From positions 1 through 64,000 of the forward strand of contig NZ_RFFL01000006.1 of NCBI RefSeq assembly GCF_003696285.1: a stretch of DNA of 64,000 bases, given 5' to 3'. Of this stretch, positions 1-10,401 are shown in pieces; within the stretch, counting starts at the first letter, position 1; each line of letters starts with the position of its first letter. Position numbers and translations under genes: made by a program. The notes beneath the pieces were generated by a model. That model saw only the letters and a program-made list of their open reading frames with translations, was not told where the DNA came from and made no database searches. Source of the DNA: Stutzerimonas nitrititolerans (GTDB lineage: Bacteria; Pseudomonadota; Gammaproteobacteria; Pseudomonadales; Pseudomonadaceae).

Positions 1-34
1 CACGTCAACGGTATTTTGCAGTTTTGTTTCAACG

Positions 35-646
35 CTAAGCCCTTCTTCCCCACCTTGTCCTGAAACCTGCCAAGCGGTGAGCTACCGTAGGCAGGCGCAC
101 CAGCAGCAACAACGCCGCGATAGAAGCGTAGAGCACCCAGCGTCCCGCATCGGCGCGCACAACCCACAGCATATGCAGCAAGACAATCAGAAGCATCGGA
201 TATATGAGCCGGTGCAGCTGTTTCCAACGCCTGCCCAGCTTGCGCATGCTCCAGCGGGTCGATGTTGCCGCAAGGGCAAGCAATCCCATCAGTGCCACCG
301 CGCCGACGGTTATATAGGGGCGCTCGACCAACTCGGCGCCGAAACTGCTGAAATCGAGCCCCAGCAGGAAGTAAAGATATGCCGACAAGTGGAGCACCGC
401 GTAGGCGAATGCCCACAAGCCCAGCTGCCGGCGAAAGGAGATCCAGCCCGCCCAGCCACTCAGTCTTTGCAACGGAGTCATTGCCAACGAACAAAGCAGG
501 AAGACCAGCGCGCCCTCGCCAAGATTATCGACCAGCACCTTGCCCGGATCCGGCCCTAACGCGGCAATAGCCGCCAGGTACAACCAGTAGAAGGGCACGC
601 TCGCGGCGACTAGAAAAATCAGCAACCGCCACCAGAAATGGCGCAT
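35..646 (-). CDS. msrQ: Heme-binding membrane subunit of the MsrPQ methionine sulfoxide reductase
   Basis: This 203-residue polytopic protein matches the MsrQ (YedZ) ferric-reductase-like family. It passes electrons from the respiratory chain through b-type heme to periplasmic MsrP, which repairs oxidised methionines in envelope proteins. Several hydrophobic helices are visible, with histidines in the segments around residues 85-90 (AVLHLSAYLYF) and 145-160 (LHRLIYPMLLIVLLHMLW), as expected for heme ligands. Its ATG overlaps the TGA of the upstream msrP gene, so the two are translationally coupled. The length is normal and the call is secure. Confidence 0.95.
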   Translation of the reverse strand: MRHFWWRLLIFLVAASVPFYWLYLAAIAALGPDPGKVLVDNLGEGALVFLLCSLAMTPLQRLSGWAGWISFRRQLGLWAFAYAVLHLSAYLYFLLGLDFSSFGAELVERPYITVGAVALMGLLALAATSTRWSMRKLGRRWKQLHRLIYPMLLIVLLHMLWVVRADAGRWVLYASIAALLLLVRLPTVAHRLAGFRTRWGRRA

Positions 647-1653
647 CAGTAATCCCGGCTCAGATCCATTCCTGCATACAGGTGCGACACCTGGTCAGCA
701 TAGCCGTTAAATAGCAGCGTCTCGCGAATGTTCGGGTTGAAAAGGCTTCCTGGCAACCGACGCTCCCTAGCCTGAGACCAGCGCGGATGCGAGACCTGCG
801 GATTGACGTTGGCGTAGAAACCGTACTCTTGGGGCGCCATCCTCTGCCAGGTAGTCGCCGGCTGTTCACGCACGAAACTGATGCGCACGATGGATTTGAT
901 GCTTTTGAAGCCGTACTTCCAAGGGACTACCAGGCGGAGCGGCGCACCGTTCTGATTCGGAAGCACCCGACCGTACATCCCGACCGCCAACAGCGTCAGC
1001 GGATGCATCGCCTCATCCATTCTAAGCGCTTCGACATAGGGCCAATCGATCAGCGAAAAGTCGCCACGCATGCCTGGCATCTGCTCCGGTCGGGCCAGGG
1101 TTTCGAATCGGACATACTTCGCAGCGGAGGTTGGCTCGAGACGCCGGATCAATTCGGCCAGAGGGAAGCCGAGCCAGGGAATGACCATCGACCAGGCTTC
1201 GACGCAACGCAGGCGATAGATACGCTCCTCGAGCTGGCTCGGAGCGAACAGTTCCTCCACCGAATACTTCCCCGGACGCTCGACTTCGCCATCCACCAAG
1301 ACGGCCCAGGGCTCGATAACCATGCCCGCAGCATTTCGTGCCGGATCCCCCTTGCCAGGGCCGAACTCGTAAAAATTGTTGTAATGCGTGGCGTCACGGT
1401 AAGGCGTAAGGCTCTCGTCCTCTGGCAGCGCTTGCCAGCGCGTATGACGAAGCTTGTCAGCGAACCAGCCAGGTGCTGCTGCAGCGGGAACGTCGGCATA
1501 GCGCTCGGCGTCAGCCCAGGACAGACGGGGAATGACTGAGCACGCCGCTGAAGCCATCATCCCTTGCAACACCCGACGTCGGCCCAGATAGGCTTTCTCG
1601 GGAGTCACCTGCGATTCGCTGCAATCGCCAACACCGGGAATTTTGATCAACAT
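646..1653 (-). CDS. msrP: Periplasmic methionine sulfoxide reductase, molybdopterin catalytic subunit
   Basis: The 335-residue product is MsrP (YedY), the molybdopterin-dependent enzyme that reduces methionine sulfoxide in periplasmic proteins. A twin-arginine signal is visible near residues 25-47 (RRR followed by a hydrophobic stretch and a WADA cleavage region), so it is exported folded by Tat. The Mo-ligand cysteine is in the RLRCVEAWS segment. The start has a GGAGG site 5 bases upstream. It is followed by msrQ with a stop/start overlap and preceded by pssA in the same direction. Confidence 0.95.
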   Translation of the reverse strand: MLIKIPGVGDCSESQVTPEKAYLGRRRVLQGMMASAACSVIPRLSWADAERYADVPAAAAPGWFADKLRHTRWQALPEDESLTPYRDATHYNNFYEFGPGKGDPARNAAGMVIEPWAVLVDGEVERPGKYSVEELFAPSQLEERIYRLRCVEAWSMVIPWLGFPLAELIRRLEPTSAAKYVRFETLARPEQMPGMRGDFSLIDWPYVEALRMDEAMHPLTLLAVGMYGRVLPNQNGAPLRLVVPWKYGFKSIKSIVRISFVREQPATTWQRMAPQEYGFYANVNPQVSHPRWSQARERRLPGSLFNPNIRETLLFNGYADQVSHLYAGMDLSRDY

Positions 1654-1709
1654 GAGAACCTCCGCTGTCCGAGGACTGGCTCACACCAGACAGCGGATCA
1701 GGGCAGAAA

Positions 1710-2543
1710 TCAACTTTCGGCGCGTTTACGTCTCCGCATCAGATATTGCACCGGGCCCGAAGCGGCATAGGCCAGGAATATCAGCAGCAGCACCCGTGGT
1801 GGATCGCTGAACACGACGGCGAAGACCAGTACCACCACCAGAATCGCCACGAAGGGCACTCGCCCCTTGAGGTCGAGATCCTTGAAGCTGTAGTACTTGA
1901 TGTTGCTCACCATCAGCAACCCGGCCGCAGCCACCAGCAGCGCGAACAACATGACCAGCGCCAGAGGCAGGTCGGCACCGAGGATACCCGGATCATCCAG
2001 CGCCCAGACCGCCCATACGGAACCGGCCACCACACCTGCAGCCGCCGGACTGGCCAGGCCGATGAACCAACGCTTGTCCACCTTGCCGATCTGGGTATTG
2101 AAGCGAGCCAGACGTAGCGCTGCGCAGGCGACATAGATGAAAGCCACCGTCAGCCCGACGTTCCCCAGTTCCGACAGCGCCCATTCGTAAGCCAGGATAG
2201 CCGGCGCCAAACCGAATGCCACCATGTCGGAAAGCGAGTCATACTCCGCGCCAAAGGCGCTTTGAGTGTTGGTGAGACGAGCCACGCGACCATCGAGACT
2301 ATCGAGCACCATCGCTACGAATACGGTGGCGCCAGCGACATAGAAATTGCCGTTTATGGCCGTGATTATGCAGAAGAAGCCGGCAAACAGATTGGCGGTC
2401 GTGAACAGGTTCGGGAGCAGGTAGATCCCCCGGTGACGCACCTTGCGCCCCTCGGCATCCTGGCTCTCCTCGACGTGTTCGTCGATAGGAAGCAGGCTTT
2501 CCGTCTCGACGGGCTTGTTTGGCTCTTCGGGGTGCTCACTCAT
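1710..2543 (-). CDS. pssA: CDP-diacylglycerol-serine O-phosphatidyltransferase
   Basis: The 277-residue membrane enzyme condenses CDP-diacylglycerol with serine to phosphatidylserine, the precursor of phosphatidylethanolamine. The CDP-alcohol phosphatidyltransferase signature DG-x2-AR-x8-G-x3-D-x3-D is complete (DGRVAR ... FGAEYDSLSD, about residues 86-108), followed by multiple transmembrane helices. The first 35 residues are acidic and probably cytoplasmic. I chose the ATG at 2543 because AAGGTGG lies 7 bases upstream; an in-frame TTG two codons earlier has no good site. It lies downstream of the ilvC terminator and upstream of msrPQ. Confidence 0.93.
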   Translation of the reverse strand: MSEHPEEPNKPVETESLLPIDEHVEESQDAEGRKVRHRGIYLLPNLFTTANLFAGFFCIITAINGNFYVAGATVFVAMVLDSLDGRVARLTNTQSAFGAEYDSLSDMVAFGLAPAILAYEWALSELGNVGLTVAFIYVACAALRLARFNTQIGKVDKRWFIGLASPAAAGVVAGSVWAVWALDDPGILGADLPLALVMLFALLVAAAGLLMVSNIKYYSFKDLDLKGRVPFVAILVVVLVFAVVFSDPPRVLLLIFLAYAASGPVQYLMRRRKRAES

Positions 2544-2650
2544 GCACAATCCACCTTACAGCAGGTTTGAATAATTTCGACAGACCCGGACCAGGGCGGT
2601 TCAGCCCGCGGCCGGCATTGCCTTATACCAGATGGCCGCCGATCCCAACG

Positions 2651-2678
2651 AAAAAACGCGGCCTCGGCCGCGTTTTTT
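2651..2678 (-). terminator. Rho-independent terminator after ilvC
   Basis: A GC-rich hairpin (ACGCGGCC-TC-GGCCGCGT) is flanked by six A on one side and six T on the other, so it can act in both directions. It sits 17 bases beyond the ilvC stop and separates the ilvIHC transcript from pssA. Confidence 0.9.
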
Positions 2679-2694
2679 CTGAGCAGAACTCTTA

Positions 2695-3756
<1,062 letters not shown>

Positions 3757-4248
3757 TTAGATGCTCAGCACTTTGTCGCCACGGGAAATCCCGGTGACAC
3801 CGCTGCGCACGACTTCCAGAATCGAGGTGGTCCCGATGGCCTGGATGAAACTGTCCAACTTGTCGGTGGTACCTGCCAGCTGGATGGTGTAGACGCTGGG
3901 CGTCACGTCGACGATCTGCCCACGGAAGATGTCGGTGGTGCGCTTGACCTCGGCACGCTGTGCGCCGGAGGCCTTGACCTTGATCAGCATCAGCTCGCGC
4001 TCGATGTGCGCGCTTTCCGAAAGATCCACCAGCTTGACCACTTCGATCAGCTTGTTGAGGTTCTTGGTGATCTGCTCGATCACTTCCTCATGACCGACCG
4101 TTGTCAGGGTCAGGCGCGACAGCGTTGGATCTTCCGTCGGCGCCACGGTCAGGCTTTCGATGTTGTAGTTGCGCTGCGAGAACAGACCGACCACCCGGGA
4201 CAAGGCGCCCGGCTCGTTTTCCATCAGCAGGGAAATGATATGTCTCAT
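3757..4248 (-). CDS. ilvH: Acetolactate synthase regulatory (small) subunit
   Basis: The 163-residue protein has an N-terminal ACT domain (MRHIISLLMENEPGALSRV, with RNYNIESLTV following) and the small-subunit C-terminal domain. It binds IlvI, raises its activity and confers valine feedback inhibition. The ATG at 4248 gives the canonical MRHIIS start, two bases after the ilvI stop, which indicates coupled translation with the catalytic subunit. Confidence 0.96.
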   Translation of the reverse strand: MRHIISLLMENEPGALSRVVGLFSQRNYNIESLTVAPTEDPTLSRLTLTTVGHEEVIEQITKNLNKLIEVVKLVDLSESAHIERELMLIKVKASGAQRAEVKRTTDIFRGQIVDVTPSVYTIQLAGTTDKLDSFIQAIGTTSILEVVRSGVTGISRGDKVLSI

Positions 4249-4250
4249 GA

Positions 4251-5975
4251 TCAGGTCCGCTCCGTCTTGCTCAGCCACATGTCGCGCATGGCACCATCTT
4301 TGATCTGCATCGGATAGACGTGCTCGCTGGTGTCGACGGCGATATCGAGGAACACCAGGCGATCCTTCATGGCAAAGGCCTCTTCCATTTTCGGCTTGAG
4401 GTCCTTCAGGTCGGTGATGCGCATGCCGACATGGCCATAGGCCTCGGCCAGCTTGACGAAGTCAGGCAGCGACTCCATGTAGGAATGCGAGTAGCGGCTG
4501 TTGTAGACCATGTCCTGCCACTGGCGGACCATGCCCAACGCACCGTTGTTGAGGTTGATGATCTTCACCGGCAGGTCGTACTGCAGGCAGGTCGACAGCT
4601 CCTGGATGTTCATCTGGATACTGCCCTCGCCGGTAACGCAGGCGACATCGGCGTCGGGGAAGTTCAGCTTCACACCCATGGCCGCCGGCAGGCCGAAGCC
4701 CATGGTGCCGAGGCCACCCGAGTTGAGCCAGCGGTTGGGCTTGTTGAACCTGTAGTACTGGCAGGCGAACATCTGATGCTGACCAACGTCCGATGCCACA
4801 TAGGCCTCGCCCTTGGTCACTTCGCAGAGCATTTCAATGGCGGCCTGCGGTTTGATGATGCTGCCGTCGCCCTTGTCGTAGGGGAACAGGCCACGGTTGC
4901 CGCGCCACTCGTCGATCTGCTTCCACCAGCTGGCGACCGTCTCGGCGTTCGGCGCCTGGCCGATTTCCTTGACGATGGCGACCATCTCGGTCAGCACGCT
5001 GTCCACCGGGCCGACGATCGGGATGTCGGCCTTGATCGTCTTGGAGATGGACGCTGGATCGATGTCGATGTGGATGATCTTGGCGTTCGGGCAGAACTTT
5101 GCCGCACCGTTGATCACGCGATCGTCGAAGCGCGCGCCTACGGCCAGGATCACATCGGAATGGTGCATGGCCAGGTTGGCGGTGTAGCTGCCGTGCATGC
5201 CGAGCATGCCGACGAACTGGCGGTCGCTGCCCGGATAGCAACCCAGGCCCATCAGGGTGTTGGTCACCGGCAGGTTGAGCATCTTCGCCAGCTCGGTCAG
5301 CTGTGCCGAAGCATTACCCATGACCACACCGCCACCGGCGTAGATGATCGGGCGCTTGGCAGCCAGCAGCAGCTCCGCCGCCTTGCGAATCTGGCCAGAA
5401 TGCCCACGCACGGCCGGGCTGTACGAGCGCAGTTTGGCCTTCTTCGGGTAGACGTACTCGAATTTTTCGGCCGGGTTAGTCATATCCTTCGGGATATCGA
5501 TGACAACTGGCCCAGGACGCCCGGACTCGGCGAGATGGAACGCCTTCTTCATCACGTCGGGGATTTCCGAAGGATGCTTGATCATGAAGCTGTGCTTCAC
5601 GATGGGCCGGGAGATACCGATCATATCGGTTTCCTGGAAGGCATCGGTGCCAACCATGTTGCTCGGAACCTGACCGGAAATGACCACCATCGGGATCGAG
5701 TCCATGAAAGCGGTCGCAATGCCGGTGATGGCATTGGTCGCACCAGGACCGGAAGTCACCAGCACCACGCCGGCCTTGCCGGTTGCCCGCGCATAACCAT
5801 CGGCCATGTGGGTGGCGGCCTGCTCGTGACGAACCAGGATGTGCTCGATGGACTTTTCTTTGAAAAGCGCATCGTAAATATGCAGAACGGCACCACCCGG
5901 GTACCCGTAGATGTACTTAACGCCTTCGTCGCGCAAGAAGCGGACGACCATTTCAGCGCCGGATAAAAGTTCCAC
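4251..5975 (-). CDS. ilvI: Acetolactate synthase catalytic (large) subunit
   Basis: The 574-residue TPP- and FAD-dependent enzyme condenses pyruvate with pyruvate or 2-oxobutyrate, the first committed step of branched-chain amino acid synthesis. The three thiamine-enzyme domains are present. The activating Glu is in [15 protein letters not shown] near residue 50, and the TPP/Mg motif [12 protein letters not shown] with NLNN lies in the C-terminal third. The proposed start is GTG at 5975, giving [10 protein letters not shown], with AGAGGTG about 6 bases upstream; longer reading frames to 6053 lack a comparable site. It heads the ilvIHC operon. Confidence 0.95.
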   Translation of the reverse strand: MELLSGAEMVVRFLRDEGVKYIYGYPGGAVLHIYDALFKEKSIEHILVRHEQAATHMADGYARATGKAGVVLVTSGPGATNAITGIATAFMDSIPMVVISGQVPSNMVGTDAFQETDMIGISRPIVKHSFMIKHPSEIPDVMKKAFHLAESGRPGPVVIDIPKDMTNPAEKFEYVYPKKAKLRSYSPAVRGHSGQIRKAAELLLAAKRPIIYAGGGVVMGNASAQLTELAKMLNLPVTNTLMGLGCYPGSDRQFVGMLGMHGSYTANLAMHHSDVILAVGARFDDRVINGAAKFCPNAKIIHIDIDPASISKTIKADIPIVGPVDSVLTEMVAIVKEIGQAPNAETVASWWKQIDEWRGNRGLFPYDKGDGSIIKPQAAIEMLCEVTKGEAYVASDVGQHQMFACQYYRFNKPNRWLNSGGLGTMGFGLPAAMGVKLNFPDADVACVTGEGSIQMNIQELSTCLQYDLPVKIINLNNGALGMVRQWQDMVYNSRYSHSYMESLPDFVKLAEAYGHVGMRITDLKDLKPKMEEAFAMKDRLVFLDIAVDTSEHVYPMQIKDGAMRDMWLSKTERT

Positions 5976-6103
5976 GTTGTTCACCTCTGAAACGCCAGAT
6001 AGCCGCCCCGCGTTCGGAACGGCCAGAAATAGGTTCGCTACCAAGCAGGGCATGAGCGACGGGTGGTCGCCGACTACGTCAGCTCTGACTCAGCAAGCAT
6101 TAG

Positions 6104-6126
6104 GAAAGCCCCAAGTGTTGCGGGGC
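6104..6126 (-). terminator. Candidate attenuator hairpin in the ilvIHC leader
   Basis: Read on the minus strand, the leader contains GCCCC-GCAACACTT-GGGGC followed by TTTCC, a compact terminator-like hairpin about 130 bases before the ilvI GTG. The upstream bases GGGGCGCCCC (6122-6131) are self-complementary and overlap its 5' arm, so a competing structure is possible. The T tract is short and no convincing leader peptide was found, so this is a candidate only. Confidence 0.4.
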
Positions 6127-6242
6127 GCCCCTCCCAGCGCGAGGTAACGCGTTGCGGATATTGCAGATCGGCGCGGGTATGCGCCTCGTACCATTCTGAA
6201 AAGGTTCGCTTGCGGCGGCCTGCTCAGAACAGCAAGCATGGA

Positions 6243-6271
6243 ATTGTTCGGATTAGGCCCCGGCAAGTCAA
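6243..6271 (-). promoter_or_regulatory. Candidate sigma-70 promoter for ilvIHC
   Basis: On the minus strand TTGACT (6266-6271) and AACAAT (6243-6248) are separated by 17 bases. This would start a transcript near 6236 with a leader of about 260 bases before ilvI. The 407-base stretch 5976-6382 holds this promoter, the candidate attenuator and the divergent promoter region of the DUF4124 gene. No further gene is seen there. Confidence 0.5.
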
Positions 6272-6382
6272 GTGCGCCGTTACCCCAGGACAGTTTTCAG
6301 CTGTGATCCAGCGCAGAATGGAGGCCAGCCCGATTGCGTATAGTACCGCTCTGGTACGCATCCACAGACAGAAGGGATAAGC

Positions 6383-6817
6383 ATGCGATCGTTGATTGTA
6401 GCCGGCAGCCTGTTGTTCGCCTTGAGCGGCAGCGTCATGGCCGGCCAGATTTACAAATGGGTGGATGCTCAGGGCGTTACCCATTTCGGCGCGCAGCCCC
6501 CTGCCGGTCAGGCGGCCGAAACCCTGAACACGGTCGTAGCCCCACCGAAGCCTGCCATCCCGGCGAACACGCCCGAACAGGCGGCAACAGGCGACACCGA
6601 GCAGCGCGAGATCGATCGCAAGGTCAAAGAGCAGGTCGCGAACCAAGAGGCCGAGCGCAAGCGCTACTGCGAAACGCTGCGCACCAACCTCGCCCAACTG
6701 GAAAACAATCCGCGCGTGCGCGTCGAGGAAAACGGTGAAGTGCGAAGGATCACCGAGGAAGAACGTCAGTCGCGTATCGCCGAAGCCAAGCAGAAGATCA
6801 GCGAGAACTGCCAGTAA
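6383..6817 (+). CDS. DUF4124-domain exported protein
   Basis: This 144-residue protein has a signal peptide (MRSLIVAGSLLFALSGSVMA, cleavage after A20) followed directly by the DUF4124 signature QIYKWVDAQGVTHFGAQPP. The rest is a charged, probably coiled region (residues 75-144) rich in Glu, Lys and Arg with two cysteines. It is expected in the periplasm. The function is unknown; DUF4124 proteins are common in Pseudomonas. GAAGGG precedes the ATG. It is divergent from ilvI. Confidence 0.85.
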   Translation: MRSLIVAGSLLFALSGSVMAGQIYKWVDAQGVTHFGAQPPAGQAAETLNTVVAPPKPAIPANTPEQAATGDTEQREIDRKVKEQVANQEAERKRYCETLRTNLAQLENNPRVRVEENGEVRRITEEERQSRIAEAKQKISENCQ

Positions 6818-6838
6818 GGAAAACTTTCGCGGCGGCGA

Positions 6839-7168
6839 TCACTCCCCGCCGCAAATCAGCTGATCGAATGCCCCCAGCGATTCGAGCAAGCCGCGCGCAG
6901 ACGGCTGTCGGTCACGGTAGATCAGCTCCGCCATGACGAGAATGCCCGAGGCAGCCGGCAACGCCTCGTCATTCTCCAGGATCACCTTCATGCGCGGCAG
7001 AAATATCCACTGCAGCCATTCCTCGAAGGCCAGGGTATCCACGCAGAATGGCTCACAACTGGCCAAGGCCTCCTCTGTGGGTGGCGTGGCACTCCACATA
7101 CCCAGCACCCGCAGCTCACGCTCGATCAGCAGCAACTGCTCGGCCAAGGCGTGGAAACGCTCATCCAT
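6839..7168 (-). CDS. YqcC-family protein
   Basis: The 109-residue soluble, acidic protein resembles the YqcC family: an N-terminal helical stretch (ERFHALAEQLLLIERELR), then W-rich segments ending in FEEWLQWIFLPRM, then a C-terminal helix. The biochemical role is unknown. The ATG at 7168 overlaps the stop of the upstream lipoprotein gene, so it is probably co-transcribed with that gene and perhaps with mrcB. Confidence 0.85.
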   Translation of the reverse strand: MDERFHALAEQLLLIERELRVLGMWSATPPTEEALASCEPFCVDTLAFEEWLQWIFLPRMKVILENDEALPAASGILVMAELIYRDRQPSARGLLESLGAFDQLICGGE

Positions 7169-7875
7169 CACAGACTGACCTTGGCCCGCTCGCGTGCCTG
7201 GGCAGCACCTGCGGCATTGCCCTGACGCTCGCGCGCCTGGGCGATCAGTTCCCACAAGCTGGCCTGCAACGCAGGCCGACCGCTGGCGTAGCTCAACCCT
7301 CGACGCGAAAGCTGTTCGGCCTGGACGGCATCACCCTGGGCCAGGCGGACCTGGGCCAGGCGATACAGCACCTGGGGCTCACGCGGCGCGATACGCTGCG
7401 CGCGCTCCAGGCTGGATGCCGCGCCATTGAGATCACCGCCACCCTGTTGCTGCTGGGCCGTGGTCAGCAGCGCCAGCACCGGGCCATCGAGTTGCTCGTC
7501 GGCCGACAACCCGCCGGCAGAGGGTATGCCGCTGGGCGCGCTGGGTGGCTGATTGGCAGAGGATGACGGGGCTGGCGACTCCCAGCGCGTCTGCGGAGCC
7601 GGCGGCGTCTCGGGCGTCCCCGAGAAAGCGGCGTCCGGCGCTGCAAAGGTCTGCAAAGGTGCGGAATTTCCTTGCGGCACGGCCACCACGACATCCGAGT
7701 CCTCGTAGCTCGGCTGAGCGGCGACGGGCGCAGGCGCTCGGTACGCCTGGCGCCCGGCAGTCTCCTCGGACACCGGCGCGCCGGCGTCGACCACCGGGAT
7801 CGCGCCCCTGTCCACCGTCGCGCAACCCTGCACCAGCGTGGCGGCGATCAGGATGCCCATCCATTGCTTGTTCAA
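7168..7875 (-). CDS. TPR-containing outer-membrane lipoprotein
   Basis: The 235-residue protein has a lipoprotein signal (LVQGC, lipidated Cys18), a long Pro/Ala/Ser-rich linker (about 25-135) and a C-terminal tetratricopeptide-like helical region (about 140-235). The probable start is TTG at 7875, giving LNKQWMGIL, with AGAGG about 8 bases upstream; a TTG at 7893 is the other option. It lies between mrcB and the YqcC-like gene on the same strand, which hints at an envelope or wall-related role. That role is inference. Confidence 0.8.
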   Translation of the reverse strand: MNKQWMGILIAATLVQGCATVDRGAIPVVDAGAPVSEETAGRQAYRAPAPVAAQPSYEDSDVVVAVPQGNSAPLQTFAAPDAAFSGTPETPPAPQTRWESPAPSSSANQPPSAPSGIPSAGGLSADEQLDGPVLALLTTAQQQQGGGDLNGAASSLERAQRIAPREPQVLYRLAQVRLAQGDAVQAEQLSRRGLSYASGRPALQASLWELIAQARERQGNAAGAAQARERAKVSL

Positions 7876-7933
7876 TTGTTCAACCTCTCGCAAGCTGCTG
7901 CTTCGTCAATATGTTCAACGCGCGCCCGCCCTG

Positions 7934-10249
7934 TCACTGCAACCAGCCACGGACCCAGTCCATCACCGATTCGGCTGGCGCCTGAATGCCACAACCCGGC
8001 CCTGGCCCAGGTTCGCTGCCGCGAATATAGGGCATCTGCACGGCGCCAGGGCAGCGTTCATCCGTTCCGAGCCCCGTTTCCGCGTTCACCCAGGCATGCA
8101 CGACATTGTCCGGAACCGGCATGTTCAAGGGCAACGGGTCCGCGCGGCGCATGAAGTCGGACCACACTTGCAGCGCACCGGTGGCACCGGTCAGCGAGGT
8201 CTTGCCGTTGTCATCGCGCCCCAGCCAGACCACCGCCAGCAGATCCTGACTGAAACCGGCGAACCAGCTGTCACGCGAATCGTTGGTGGTGCCGGTCTTG
8301 CCTGCCAGCGCAAGAGATTGCGGCACCCGGTTGTAAGCCGAACGACCGGTACCTTCGCGCATGGCGCGCTGCATGGCGTACTGGGTGAGGTAGATGGCGC
8401 CGGGATCGAAGCGCTGCTGAATCTGGAACGGATAACGCTTGAGCGGCTCTCCGCCGGCGGTCAGCACGCTGCGAATACCGCGCAGGGGGGTATTGAAGCC
8501 GCCGTTCGCCAAGGTCTGGTACATGTCGGCGACCTCGATCGGACGCAAGCCGCCGGCGCCCAGCAGCATCGAGGGATAGGCGGGCCAATCGGGCGAGGCG
8601 CCGAGGCGGCCGAGGGTCTTGAGCACCTGAGGCACGCCCAGATCCAGACCGAGACGAGCCGTGGAGAGGTTGTAGGAGTTGGCTAGCGCCTGGTACAGGT
8701 AGACGGTGCCGTGGGCGTTGCGTCCGTAGTTCTGCGGTTTCCAGACTTGCCCGTCGGCGCCCCTGACCGAAAAGGGTTCGTCCTCGAGCAGGCTGGTCAG
8801 GGTGTACTGGCTAGGCCTCTCGAGCGCGGTCAGATAGATGGCCGGTTTGATCAGCGAACCGATCGGGCGTACCGCATCCAGGGCCCGGTTGAATCCGGCA
8901 TAGCCGGGCTGGCGACTGCCCAGCATCGCCTGGATTTCCCCGGTCTCGGGATTGGTGACCACCATCGCCCCCTCGATCTCGGCCGTCGCCTTGCCGCCCA
9001 GGCGCTTGAGCGTCTCGCTCATGGCCGCCTCGGCTTTCAGTTGCAGGATCGGATCGAAGCTGGTGAAGACACGCAAACCTTCTTCGGTCAGATCCTCCTC
9101 CCGATAGTCTTCACGCAACTGGCGTTTGACCAGGTCGAGGAAGGCCGGGTACGAGCTGTCGGCCAGGCTGCCGCGCTGAGTGATGCCGAGCGGTTTGCTT
9201 TTGGCCGCCGCGGCCTCTTCGGGCGTGATCACCTGCTGCTCGGCCAGCAGATCGATGATCAGATTGCGGCGATTCAACGCGCGCTCCGGATGACGGCGCG
9301 GATTGTAATAGGTCGGTCCCTTGACCATCCCGACCAGCAGCGCCACATGATGGAGCTTCAGCTCCGCCAGCGGCTGGCCGAAGAAGTACTGGCTCGCCAG
9401 ACCGAAACCATGCACGGCGCGGCGCCCGTCCTGCCCGAGAAATACTTCGTTCAGGTAGGCCTCCAGTATCTCCTGCTTGTCGTAGTGCAGCTCCAGCAGA
9501 ACCGCCATCATCGCTTCGGTGGCCTTGCGGCTGAGACTGCGCTCGTTGGTCAGGTAGAAGTTCTTGACCAGTTGCTGGGTCAGGGTACTGCCACCCTGGC
9601 GTACCTGGCCGGCCGTCAGGTTGACCCAGACGGCGCGGGCGATGGATTTCGGTGAAACACCAAAATGCTCGAAGAACTCACGGTCCTCCACGGCAACCAG
9701 CGTCTCGATCAGATAGGGCGGCGCCTGGTCGAGCTTGATCAGGATCCGGTCTTCGTTGTGCGCCGGATACAGCCCGCCGATGGTCACCGGTTCCAGTCGC
9801 GCCACCGGCAGCTCGCCACCGCCGACTGCCGACAGGCCGGCGACGAAGTCACCGGAGAAGCGCACCCGCAACCGCCTGGACTCCTCGGCCCCTTCGTAGA
9901 ACTGGAAACCACGGGTATGCAGCTCGACATTGCTGCCTGCAACCGAAACGCCACCGGGCCCGCTCACCGCGTTCTCGCGGCGGTAGCCGAGGGCGCCGAG
10001 CTCGGCGAGAAAATCGTCCTTGTCCAGTTTCTGTCCGACGAACAATTCGAGCGGCCGGGCGTAGACCTTCGCCGGGATGGTCCAGCGCTTGCCGGAAAAC
10101 TTCTCCTGCACCACGGCATCGAGATAAATGGCCATGCCAGCCAGCAGAACCAGCGCCACGATGGACAGTTTGAGCAGCCAGCCCAACCAGGGGCGAGCCG
10201 GGCCGGAGCGGCGTTTCGAGCGGGTACGAGGGGAGCGTGCTTTAGTCAT
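7934..10249 (-). CDS. mrcB: Bifunctional penicillin-binding protein 1B
   Basis: The 771-residue class A PBP polymerises glycan strands and cross-links peptides in peptidoglycan synthesis. It has a basic cytoplasmic N-terminus, one transmembrane helix (about 23-45), a UB2H-like domain (about 60-150), a GT51 transglycosylase domain with the catalytic Glu in VEDREFFEHFG (about 188), and a transpeptidase domain with SLIK (Ser near 463), SYN (near 524) and KTGT (near 651). A C-terminal tail is rich in Gly and Pro. Activation by an Lpo-type lipoprotein is known for the family. Confidence 0.96.
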   Translation of the reverse strand: MTKARSPRTRSKRRSGPARPWLGWLLKLSIVALVLLAGMAIYLDAVVQEKFSGKRWTIPAKVYARPLELFVGQKLDKDDFLAELGALGYRRENAVSGPGGVSVAGSNVELHTRGFQFYEGAEESRRLRVRFSGDFVAGLSAVGGGELPVARLEPVTIGGLYPAHNEDRILIKLDQAPPYLIETLVAVEDREFFEHFGVSPKSIARAVWVNLTAGQVRQGGSTLTQQLVKNFYLTNERSLSRKATEAMMAVLLELHYDKQEILEAYLNEVFLGQDGRRAVHGFGLASQYFFGQPLAELKLHHVALLVGMVKGPTYYNPRRHPERALNRRNLIIDLLAEQQVITPEEAAAAKSKPLGITQRGSLADSSYPAFLDLVKRQLREDYREEDLTEEGLRVFTSFDPILQLKAEAAMSETLKRLGGKATAEIEGAMVVTNPETGEIQAMLGSRQPGYAGFNRALDAVRPIGSLIKPAIYLTALERPSQYTLTSLLEDEPFSVRGADGQVWKPQNYGRNAHGTVYLYQALANSYNLSTARLGLDLGVPQVLKTLGRLGASPDWPAYPSMLLGAGGLRPIEVADMYQTLANGGFNTPLRGIRSVLTAGGEPLKRYPFQIQQRFDPGAIYLTQYAMQRAMREGTGRSAYNRVPQSLALAGKTGTTNDSRDSWFAGFSQDLLAVVWLGRDDNGKTSLTGATGALQVWSDFMRRADPLPLNMPVPDNVVHAWVNAETGLGTDERCPGAVQMPYIRGSEPGPGPGCGIQAPAESVMDWVRGWLQ

Positions 10250-10301
10250 GGCGGCGCATTATACGCACTTTGATTTCGCCGGCAGACGGCCTCTCGGCGG
10301 T

Positions 10302-10329
10302 TTGCACAACATCCATGTACGGCCATAAT
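10302..10329 (+). promoter_or_regulatory. Candidate promoter of the APH/P-loop gene
   Basis: TTGCAC and CATAAT are separated by 16 bases, in the gap divergent from mrcB and about 70 bases before the downstream start codon. The -10 lies inside the small palindrome GCCATAATGGC. Confidence 0.45.
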
Positions 10330-10401
10330 GGCGCATTTTCCGACTCTGTGAGCTGCGTCGCAGCGCATAGGCCCGTCCAACAATATCCACAAGGAATGAC
10401 C

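Noticed and set aside
6085..6239. Possible leader peptide for ilvIHC starting MLAVL
   Set aside because: Its ATG lies at or before the predicted transcription start, it has no ribosome site, and it shows no run of Ile, Val or Leu codons.
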